A stretch of DNA of 6,595 nucleotides from Candidatus Pacearchaeota archaeon (GTDB lineage: Archaea; Nanoarchaeota; Nanoarchaeia; Pacearchaeales; GW2011-AR1): the NCBI GenBank assembly GCA_002690445.1, contig NZER01000429.1, positions 1 to 6,595 of the forward strand, in the 5' to 3' direction. The notes beneath the pieces are model-generated. The model had not been told where the DNA came from. It made no database searches and was given only the letters and a program-made list of their open reading frames with translations. Shown here one piece after another: positions 1-5,666 of the stretch (the first letter of the stretch is position 1; each line of letters begins with the position of its first letter). The translations under genes and the position numbers were made by a program.

Positions 1-2
1 CT

Positions 3-350
3 GAAGTTGTAAAAGGAGTGTCCGTCACGCCGCCTGTTGTTGAGACGAAACAGCCCAAAGTAGACCCCGCGACGGAGAGGATGCAGCGTAATGCATTTAG
101 CTCAGAACAAACAGGCAAACTGAAGGAACATAAGTCAAAACTGATGGCCGCTATTGGTGGGGACGCCTATAATGGTGTCGATTTGTTTGAAGGAACAACG
201 GCCGCCCCGGCCCAAGCGTCAGCAACTCAAATGGCATCTCCTCTTTCAGGACAGGCGCCGACGGATGCGGGGGTTGATATAACAAATTTATTTGGTTCTG
301 TGAGTACGAATTGGAATGCTCATATGAATGTAATAAAAGAAGGAAAGTAG
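3..350 (+). CDS. 3' end of an unrecognised hydrophilic phage protein (5'-partial)
   Basis: The frame is open from the left edge to the TAG at 348-350, giving at least 115 residues. A GTG at 18 could be read as the start, but the purine-rich AAAAGGAG in front of it runs directly into the GTG with no spacer. The codons before it (Glu-Val-Val-Lys-Gly) read on naturally, so I treat the gene as cut by the window. The protein is hydrophilic. It starts with a Pro/Val/Lys-rich stretch, has a charged, probably helical middle (QTGKLKEHKSKLMAAIGG) and then a low-complexity Ala/Thr/Ser/Pro segment before the C-terminal part (ITNLFGSVSTNW). No signal peptide, membrane segment or catalytic motif is visible. 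It ends 7 bases before the bS21 gene, so the two are probably co-transcribed. The position suggests a virion or assembly protein, but I do not recognise the family. Confidence 0.7.
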   Translation, partial: EVVKGVSVTPPVVETKQPKVDPATERMQRNAFSSEQTGKLKEHKSKLMAAIGGDAYNGVDLFEGTTAAPAQASATQMASPLSGQAPTDAGVDITNLFGSVSTNWNAHMNVIKEGK

Positions 351-357
351 GCGAATT

Positions 358-579
358 GTGGCAACAAACGTTAAGGTCGAATTACGTCGAGGGGAATCGA
401 GCGAAAAGCTTATAAGAAGATTTATCAAAAAGTGTAAAAGAGAACGAATTGTGGAGACGTATAAGACCAGAACTGATCATCATATTAAGCCCTCTGTTAA
501 GAAAAAACTAAAGAGGCAGAAAGCAATTCGTGAAAGACAAAAACTGCAAAGAAAGAAACATGATAAAATGTTTAGATAA
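358..579 (+). CDS. rpsU: Phage-encoded ribosomal protein bS21 homologue
   Basis: This 73-residue, strongly basic protein matches bacterial small-subunit protein bS21, whose usual length is about 70. The N-terminal strand VKVELRRGES is followed by EKLIRRFIKKC, the counterpart of the family's 'ALRRFKR' helix. The central IKPS at residues 43-46 corresponds to the family's 'KP[ST]' turn after the aromatic/charged segment. The rest is a Lys/Arg-rich helix (KKKLKRQKAIRERQ) like the rRNA-binding tail of bS21. In bacteria bS21 sits on the 30S platform near the 3' end of 16S rRNA and the anti-Shine-Dalgarno, and it aids initiation. The GTG at 358 gives the correct family N-terminus. It has only a weak AGG 6 bases upstream, or AAGGA 13 bases away, and lies 7 bases after the preceding stop, so coupled translation is plausible. 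The tail is richer in Lys than in Arg. Incorporation into host ribosomes is inference from known phage and cellular bS21. The symbol is that of the cellular family. Confidence 0.9.
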   Translation: MATNVKVELRRGESSEKLIRRFIKKCKRERIVETYKTRTDHHIKPSVKKKLKRQKAIRERQKLQRKKHDKMFR

Positions 580-629
580 AACACTTCATTGTAGGCTATT
601 TAATAAACGAAGAAGCGCCCTTCTGGGCT

Positions 630-635
630 AAGGAG
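630..635 (+). promoter_or_regulatory. Strong ribosome binding site for the fibre-like gene
   Basis: AAGGAG lies 8 bases before the GTG at 644. It is the best Shine-Dalgarno match in the left half of the window and fixes the start of the large fibre-like gene at a GTG codon. The 64-base gap in front of it (580-643) is AT-rich in its first half. It also contains a short GCCC-TTCT-GGGC inverted repeat (617-628) just upstream of the SD, but no convincing promoter or terminator. Confidence 0.75.
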
Positions 636-643
636 ATTATCGA

Positions 644-3600
644 GTGGCCAAACAGTATACAGGCTGGGCATATGTAACCGGTTCCGGCCCCGATGTTAAT
701 GCGGATGGTCCCGTGGGGGCCGTTCAATATCATGCGGATGGATCTGGATCCATCAGCGGTTCTAAAGAATTACTATTTGTAACGTCCTCTTCCCCTTATC
801 AATTACGTCTTACGGGCTCGCTACATGTTTCGGGCACCATTACGGCTCTAAACTATGATGTTGTAAACCACACAGTTACATATTTCTCTTCTAGCGGCGA
901 TTCAAAGTTCGGGGATTCCACAGATGATCTTCATGAATTTACTGGTTCTATTTCCGCTTGTCTCGGAACAGCTTCTTTTACCCACCTTAGCGGCTGTTCG
1001 ACAATACAGGTGCATGCGCCTATGTCTTCTTCTACTTGGATTTCGGCTTCTAATTTTGTTGGGACCCATGGAGGAACGTTTTCTGGCTCAACTGGCATCT
1101 TTACCACCATTAGCGTTAATAATATTGTTGGTAATTCACCTCTATCAATTTCTGCATCGAACACTACTGTTACCGGCTCTTTAACTGTTACCGGCTCTTT
1201 AACTGTTACCGGGAGTCTTATAGTCTCAGGAAGTAATACGATTACCAACTACGGCGCGTTTACGTCTAATGAATCCGGCGGAGGCTATGATTTCCGTGTC
1301 GAATCAAACAGTAACCAATATATGTTGTTTGTTTCTGGGGGCGGCGAAAGGGTGGGAATTGGCACAGGCGCGCCCGATTACGCTCTTGATGTTGCGGGAG
1401 ACGCCGGATTTGACGAGTACCTCTATCACAATGGAGATGACGACACTTACATCAGATATCAAACTGATCAGATAAACATTGTCGCCGGCGCTGCGCAGAT
1501 GATCTACATCAACGAAGGTGGTGGAGGCGCTCAAGCAGACAAAGTTGCAATTAATAATGATGAGGCGGATGTCGACTTTCAAGTTAAAGGCTTAAGTAAA
1601 GAAAACCTTTTCAGAACAGATGCTGCAAATAATAGGGTGGGAGTTGGCATGCAAACCCCCTCCGCCTCCTTCCATGTTTCGTCTTCTGGCGACGCCGCGC
1701 TCTTCCGGGTTGATGGGCTTTCTAAGGGGACTATATTCGACATTACTGGTTCTGGCCTTGTTACAGTTACTGGCGATCTTAGCGTCTGCGCAGGCACAGC
1801 CTCAATCTCCAATCTTAGCGGCTGTTCGGACATCAACGTTTATTCGCCAATAGTAAGCTCAAATGGCACATTAACTCTTAACAATGAGACATCACCGGTT
1901 GGATTACCGAAAGGTTCCGTCGCTGCTCTCTATCTTTCTGGATCCCAAAGCGGATCAGATGGTTCAGGAAACCACCTTTTCAGTGCTGTTCTTTTTGGGG
2001 ATTCCGACGACTTCCCCGCACAAATGACAGTTTCCTATGACAGCGATGAAGAGATGTCGTTGTTTCAAATTAAAGCTAGCGGATCCACTGCAGCCGGTAC
2101 CGGTGTCGCCGGCATTTTCCTAACCGCCGAAGGCGATAACGGAGAGGGCGGAGTAGACGTTACCGATCGGTCCATTGGGCTTCTCGGTGCTCAAATTCAA
2201 ATCGAGGGCCCTGAAGAGGTCGATACTCAAGTGTTTGTCGTGGATCAAGATGGTGATACAAAATTCCATATTAGTGCCAGCAATGGGGATGCCTATAGTG
2301 CTGGTAACATTACTATCGGTGGCCTGACAAGTGGTCGAATACCTCTCATTAGTACGAATGGCCTATTAGCTGATAGCGCCGATATAGGCTGGTCCACCAA
2401 CCGCGGCGATCTGGGGGGGTACGAGAATATTCACGTCAGCAGCAGTGCGAGTGGTTCTGCTTATCTGGGGGATGGTCTTCTATTTGTTGCGGATCAGAAC
2501 GGAGATGATGTCTTCGTCGCGACGATGGACTCGATTGACTTCTTAGATGTCGCATCAATCTCAACCGCCGGCCAGTTTACTGGCGCTTCTATCGACGTTA
2601 CCGGTAAAGTTGACGGTGCAACCGGTTTTGATGTTGGCGGTACGAATATTGTTGATTCAAGTCGAAATATTTCAAACATCGCCAACCTTACGGTTGGTGG
2701 TTTCAATGTAGTTGGTGGCAATGCCACTATTGGTGATGGTACAGGGGATAGTGTTACGTGGGTAGGCAATAACTGTGACTTCACGAACAGTAACAAGGTT
2801 TGGAAGCTTGCTGATAATTCCGACGGCTTTGGCAGCAACGGACCACTTTTAATTTTCACCGGCTCTGGTGGTGATCTCCTTAAGTTTAGCACCAGCGGCT
2901 CCCGCAAAGGCGTTGTTTTCCCCACAACATTCTATCCCAGTAGTAATGATTCTGTTAATATTGGTGATTCGACATATCAATTTAAGCATCTATTCTTATC
3001 TAAGACAGCTACAGTTACGGACGTTTCCGCTTCTGCCAATGTTTCGGCCTCGTACTTCTACGGCGACGGTTCTAACTTAACTAATGTTGCCGGTGGAGGC
3101 GGCGGCGGCGGTATCTTTACGGACAGCGGCGGAACTAAAGCGTACACAACTAGTAGCGTGATGATAGGAACCGGGAGCGTTCCTAAGGTTACATTAGATG
3201 TTCATTATACTGGAACCCTAAACCCAGTAAAGCTTTCGATTGGTACTGGAGGAGGTGAAGTTATCTATTTCGGGACTGGCTCTTTAACAAATATAGGCGC
3301 TGTTCACTACTTGAATGAGCAAGGGGGATGGGTACCTGTTAATGCTGCTGCCACCGGAAGCGATCCGACCACCGGCGGAGGCCATAACCAGCTACTAGGC
3401 ATAGCTTTAGGTCAGTACGTTACCTCAAGCGGGATGCTTATTAAGGGTTATTTCAATATAAGTGGCGCCACTGAATACTATGTAGATGATTTTATAAAGG
3501 GCGGCCCAGTTTATATCTATCCCTCCTCCGATCCGGGCATGGGCAAAGTAACTGGGTCGGTACCTACGGGCTCTAACGAATATGTGAGGATTGTTGGATA

Positions 3601-3664
3601 TGGAACTGATACGGCAAACGTGATTTACTTTAATCCGGATAGTACTTATGTAGAGATTGGATAA
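644..3664 (+). CDS. Large modular tail-fibre-like / virion structural protein
   Basis: This 1006-residue protein is rich in Gly, Ser, Thr, Asp and Val, with almost no long helices, as in phage fibres made of beta-rich, often trimeric repeats. Modules in order are: FGDSTDD..EFTGS at 89-102; a TASFTHLSGCS unit at 109-119, recurring as TASISNLSGCS at 385-395; TVTGSL three times at 175-192; VGIG/VGVG repeats with following P..LDV-like segments at 237 and 332, and a divergent one at 839; V(D/A)DQ(D/N)GD at 533 and 616; NIGDSTYQFKHLFL at 772-785; GDGSNLTNV at 807-815; a seven-glycine hinge at 817-823; and a C-terminal beta-rich domain from about 880, with LGIALG at 918-923 and a terminal FNPDSTYVEI. 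The C-terminal domain recalls small phage capsid-decoration-like domains (DUF2190 type), but this is tentative. There is no S74-type intramolecular chaperone. Receptor binding or capsid/tail decoration is inferred. The start is a GTG with AAGGAG 8 bases upstream. The gene is followed 2 bases later by the next one. Confidence 0.85.
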   Translation: MAKQYTGWAYVTGSGPDVNADGPVGAVQYHADGSGSISGSKELLFVTSSSPYQLRLTGSLHVSGTITALNYDVVNHTVTYFSSSGDSKFGDSTDDLHEFTGSISACLGTASFTHLSGCSTIQVHAPMSSSTWISASNFVGTHGGTFSGSTGIFTTISVNNIVGNSPLSISASNTTVTGSLTVTGSLTVTGSLIVSGSNTITNYGAFTSNESGGGYDFRVESNSNQYMLFVSGGGERVGIGTGAPDYALDVAGDAGFDEYLYHNGDDDTYIRYQTDQINIVAGAAQMIYINEGGGGAQADKVAINNDEADVDFQVKGLSKENLFRTDAANNRVGVGMQTPSASFHVSSSGDAALFRVDGLSKGTIFDITGSGLVTVTGDLSVCAGTASISNLSGCSDINVYSPIVSSNGTLTLNNETSPVGLPKGSVAALYLSGSQSGSDGSGNHLFSAVLFGDSDDFPAQMTVSYDSDEEMSLFQIKASGSTAAGTGVAGIFLTAEGDNGEGGVDVTDRSIGLLGAQIQIEGPEEVDTQVFVVDQDGDTKFHISASNGDAYSAGNITIGGLTSGRIPLISTNGLLADSADIGWSTNRGDLGGYENIHVSSSASGSAYLGDGLLFVADQNGDDVFVATMDSIDFLDVASISTAGQFTGASIDVTGKVDGATGFDVGGTNIVDSSRNISNIANLTVGGFNVVGGNATIGDGTGDSVTWVGNNCDFTNSNKVWKLADNSDGFGSNGPLLIFTGSGGDLLKFSTSGSRKGVVFPTTFYPSSNDSVNIGDSTYQFKHLFLSKTATVTDVSASANVSASYFYGDGSNLTNVAGGGGGGGIFTDSGGTKAYTTSSVMIGTGSVPKVTLDVHYTGTLNPVKLSIGTGGGEVIYFGTGSLTNIGAVHYLNEQGGWVPVNAAATGSDPTTGGGHNQLLGIALGQYVTSSGMLIKGYFNISGATEYYVDDFIKGGPVYIYPSSDPGMGKVTGSVPTGSNEYVRIVGYGTDTANVIYFNPDSTYVEIG
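938..1033 (+). repeat. Intragenic module, copy 1 (CX11C / LSGCS unit)
   Basis: Residues 99-130 of the fibre-like protein. The unit reads roughly TGS(I/L)S.C.GTAS(F/I)..LSGCS.I.V..P...S and contains Cys106 and Cys118. A second copy lies at 1766-1861. At DNA level the stretch CTTAGCGGCTGTTCG is shared exactly, while the rest has diverged, so the duplication is old or the motif is under selection. Confidence 0.7.
1166..1212 (+). repeat. 18-bp tandem repeat inside the fibre-like gene
   Basis: Two perfectly identical 18-base units beginning ACTGTTACCGGC occupy 1166-1183 and 1184-1201. A third begins identically at 1202 and diverges after 11 bases. Each codes for TVTGSL, and an IVSGS variant follows. 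The array keeps the reading frame, since 18 is a multiple of 3. Unit gain or loss would therefore change fibre length without a frameshift. Confidence 0.9.
1766..1861 (+). repeat. Intragenic module, copy 2 (CX11C / LSGCS unit)
   Basis: Residues 375-406 of the fibre-like protein, matching the copy at 938-1033. Cys382 and Cys394 sit in the same places as Cys106 and Cys118, and the two copies are offset by exactly 276 residues. The unit again follows a TG(S/D)-type beta-repeat step. Confidence 0.7.
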
Positions 3665-3666
3665 AG

Positions 3667-4554
3667 ATGTCTAATCCTATTTCTTATATTGGTGGTGTCA
3701 ATATAGCCGACATTAAAACCATCAACGACATCGAGTACACCGGTTGGGAAGAAGTATACTCCATAGACTTTAGTGAGGCCGGCAATAGTGGCGCCATGGC
3801 CACTGGTGACACTCATGATATAGATGGAGTAACGTGGACCGCCTTCGTCGATTCCGGTGGTACCACCTACGGCACCGCAGAGGTTAAGAACGGGGCAGGA
3901 CTGATTCTCGTCCCGGCAGACAGTGCCACTGATCTTTGGAGTGGAAAAACCGAAGTTCCTATGCTAACTGCATCAGTGTCCACAATAATTCCGGACCTTA
4001 ATCAAAATGATGTTTTGTGTCTACAGACGGTGCTTTCCTGGTCGGCGGATTCGGGGAATCCGTGGCCGATGAACAGCTATGAAGCTGCTGGTTGTTTCTT
4101 CTGGAATGGGGTTCACGGCAGTAGCCAGCGTTTTGTGGGGGGCGATAATCTAGGAACCGGTAATGCGAATTGGCGTGCTTTTTTAGGTTCGAGCACGGGG
4201 ACCTATACTAGTGTTGCCGCATCCTCGAGCCCAACTTACTTTACTTGGGAGACGGTATTATATGTAAATGGCCAAGCCGCCATTGTATCTACGGGACCCT
4301 CAGGCTCAACCACCTTAGAGCCCCCTCTAGAAATGAGTGGTACTTTCCCCGATGGAACGCGTACGCGACGTCATATGTATGCTCCCTCTGGGTACACGAC
4401 TGCCGGCAGCTGGAGGACCACTGCATCGGATATAGCCAATAGTCTTACCCCCTCCAATCTAGAAATATTCATATGGGCTATGAAAGTGGCTAGCCCTCGG
4501 GAAGTCAAGGCTACATTTAAACAACTTAGATTATTTAGGTCGAGAAAAAAATGA
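3667..4554 (+). CDS. Paired virion accessory protein A, putative beta-sandwich adhesin
   Basis: A 295-residue protein that is a clear paralogue of the next gene. Shared landmarks in order are: WEEVYSIDFS near residues 27-36; a GAM..(G/S)DT..I.GVTWTA segment; (G/A)GLIL.P; (I/V)(I/V)P(D/N)L...DV(L/I)C(L/M)Q; a (Y/F)E..G....WN block; a strand with V.(G)QA/T.(I)(V/I)S.(P)SGSTT; and a C-terminal strand ending LFRS or VFRS. The alternation of short hydrophobic strands and Trp, with the last strand closing the domain, recalls concanavalin-A/LamG-like folds. This is inference; no catalytic residues are visible. Compared with its neighbour it has about 14 extra N-terminal residues (IADIKTINDIEYTG region), like the repeated 'ingV' leader of some phage appendage proteins. 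ATG lies 2 bases after the upstream stop, with only a weak TTGGA nearby, so translation is probably coupled. Adhesion or fibre accessory function is inferred from the neighbours. Confidence 0.8.
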   Translation: MSNPISYIGGVNIADIKTINDIEYTGWEEVYSIDFSEAGNSGAMATGDTHDIDGVTWTAFVDSGGTTYGTAEVKNGAGLILVPADSATDLWSGKTEVPMLTASVSTIIPDLNQNDVLCLQTVLSWSADSGNPWPMNSYEAAGCFFWNGVHGSSQRFVGGDNLGTGNANWRAFLGSSTGTYTSVAASSSPTYFTWETVLYVNGQAAIVSTGPSGSTTLEPPLEMSGTFPDGTRTRRHMYAPSGYTTAGSWRTTASDIANSLTPSNLEIFIWAMKVASPREVKATFKQLRLFRSRKK

Positions 4555-5372
4555 CCAGTTTTAGAAGCATTGCCGGAGTAAACTATAGTAACTGGGAGGA
4601 AGTCTATTCTATAGATTTTAGTGACCATGATAGCGGCGGCGCAATGAGTGATAGCGATACTATTGAAATTAAGGGTGTTACTTGGACGGCTGCATCGAGT
4701 TCTCTGGGAGGCTCTGAAATTGTTGCTGGAACTGGTCTTATTCTGTCTCCGCAACTTAATAGTATTATGTGGAACGAAGCGCTTACGAAGGCACCTTTTG
4801 TTTTTGCGGATATGGAGGACATTGTTCCCAATTTAAGTATGAAGGATGTTATTTGCATGCAGTGGGTTCATGATTATTCGGCATCTTCTGGAGATCAGTT
4901 TCCCAATGACGAATTTGAAACGGTGGGCGGCCAAATATGGAATTCTGATGCAGGATCGGGCTGGTATGGAATAGGAGTAAAGGGGTTCGCTTTCCAGGAT
5001 GATTTAACTTGGGCGCCGTGGCGAGGGCCCGACGGTGCAGGCGCAGGCGAAGATAATAGCGACACTGATGAAACCAAGTTTCGTTCATTTGAGGTGGTAT
5101 GGAGTTTTACCGGACAAACAGTAATTATTTCTTCGCCATCTGGATCTACTACCGTTTTGGCAGACCCTCTCGTGGCTGATTATAAGCGCGTTTACGCAAC
5201 GGGGGTGTATGGAACCGTCAACACCTGGACCGCTGACGCCGCTATAGAATCGAACACCATAAGTAACACGAATGCCCGCGCCATGTTATATGCATATACG
5301 CAAGCTGCGACAGTACGTGGCTTTAAAGGAATTTTTACAAAATTTAGAGTATTTAGATCTCCAACATCGTAA
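4551..5372 (+). CDS. Paired virion accessory protein B, paralogue of the preceding gene
   Basis: This 273-residue protein shares the plan of the upstream gene: IAGVN, then NWEEVYSIDFS, IKGVTWTA, GTGLILSP, DVICMQW, a Trp/Gly-rich middle, SPSGSTT and a final FTKFRVFRS. The DNA retains matching stretches, such as 3742-3775 against 4590-4623, so the pair arose by tandem duplication followed by strong divergence. It lacks most of the N-terminal leader of its partner. It also carries an acidic Gly/Asp insertion (GAGAGEDNSDTDET) in the middle that the partner does not have. Its ATG overlaps the preceding TGA as ATGA, so translation is probably coupled. No enzyme motif, signal peptide or membrane segment is visible. 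A jelly-roll or LamG-like adhesin or decoration role is inferred. The alternative is a simple structural spacer protein of the fibre base. Confidence 0.8.
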   Translation: MTSFRSIAGVNYSNWEEVYSIDFSDHDSGGAMSDSDTIEIKGVTWTAASSSLGGSEIVAGTGLILSPQLNSIMWNEALTKAPFVFADMEDIVPNLSMKDVICMQWVHDYSASSGDQFPNDEFETVGGQIWNSDAGSGWYGIGVKGFAFQDDLTWAPWRGPDGAGAGEDNSDTDETKFRSFEVVWSFTGQTVIISSPSGSTTVLADPLVADYKRVYATGVYGTVNTWTADAAIESNTISNTNARAMLYAYTQAATVRGFKGIFTKFRVFRSPTS

Positions 5373-5387
5373 AATACTTATTTTTTT
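5348..5387 (+). terminator. Possible AT-rich Rho-independent terminator
   Basis: AGTATTT (5348-5354) pairs perfectly with AAATACT (5372-5378), with a possible extra G-U pair. The loop is 17 bases, and TA then seven T residues (5381-5387) follow. The left arm lies in the end of the paralogue B gene, and its TAA is at the base of the right arm. The stem is AT-rich with only one G-C pair and the loop is long, so the structure is weak. It could separate the appendage cluster from the capsid genes. Confidence 0.35.
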
Positions 5388-5405
5388 CTAATTAAAACAA
5401 CTACT

Positions 5406-5594
5406 ATGCTTGGTACTGCACAATGTTTTGAAGCAATAGAAAGGGGAGCCGCCGAATTGGGGCTCGAACCTGCTGATTATGTGCGCGTTGATTCCTCCGT
5501 GGAAGAAGAAGGGACCCTAACCATTTCTTTTTACAGCAGTTCCGACACTTTTATAGCGACCATAGGGGTTCCTCTAGAAGATGCGCCCGAATAA
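5406..5594 (+). CDS. Small acidic protein of unknown function
   Basis: A 62-residue protein with an acidic, compact look. An N-terminal helix-like part (CFEAIERGAAELGLEPADYV) is followed by two short beta-like strands (LTISFYS, TFIATIGV) and an acidic end (PLEDAPE). I do not recognise the family. The coding pattern is convincing: predicted helix then strands, no low-complexity filler, and a stop followed 72 bases later by a gene with a strong SD. The ATG at 5406 has no Shine-Dalgarno in front. Its leader is AT-rich (CTAATTAAAACAACTACT), and no better in-frame start exists nearby. It lies alone between the appendage genes and the scaffold-like gene, so a head-assembly role is possible but unproven. 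Confidence 0.65.
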   Translation: MLGTAQCFEAIERGAAELGLEPADYVRVDSSVEEEGTLTISFYSSSDTFIATIGVPLEDAPE

Positions 5595-5654
5595 ATGCCT
5601 AAAATTGTCTTTTCTTTGTCTTTACCACTAATTACCTTTGATAAGATATAGTTT

Positions 5655-5660
5655 TAGGAG
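5655..5660 (+). promoter_or_regulatory. Strong ribosome binding site for the scaffold-like gene
   Basis: TAGGAG lies 6 bases before the ATG at 5667 and supports this start. The 72-base gap 5595-5666 is AT-rich. It contains TTGTCT elements and a GATAAGATATAG stretch that could pass for a poor -35/-10 pair, but the spacing and matches are too weak to call a promoter. Confidence 0.75.
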
Positions 5661-5666
5661 TATTTT

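Noticed and set aside
18..20. GTG as the true start of the first gene
   Set aside because: The SD-like AAAAGGAG abuts the GTG with no spacer and the frame is open to the window edge, so a longer gene cut by the boundary is more likely.
617..628. GCCC-TTCT-GGGC inverted repeat before the fibre gene
   Set aside because: Only four base pairs, no extension and no T-run, so it is not a terminator. It may affect SD access slightly but cannot be supported.
924..1184. 86-codon + strand frame with leucine-rich, membrane-like translation
   Set aside because: It is an out-of-frame reading of the fibre gene, where Ser/Thr codons shifted by one give Leu runs. There is no independent start signal.
2494..2925. 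143-codon open frame on the minus strand
   Set aside because: It lies entirely inside the fibre-like gene. Its Pro/Leu/Thr-rich composition is what antisense of Gly/Asn/Thr codons yields, and no neighbouring gene is on that strand.
644..3664. C-terminal intramolecular chaperone (peptidase S74 type) in the fibre
   Set aside because: The last 130 residues lack the S74 catalytic pattern and end in a beta-rich FNPD segment instead.
5605..5652. Possible sigma-70 promoter before the scaffold-like gene
   Set aside because: TTGTCT and TAAGAT are partial matches with poor spacing (20 bases) in AT-rich DNA, where such matches arise by chance.
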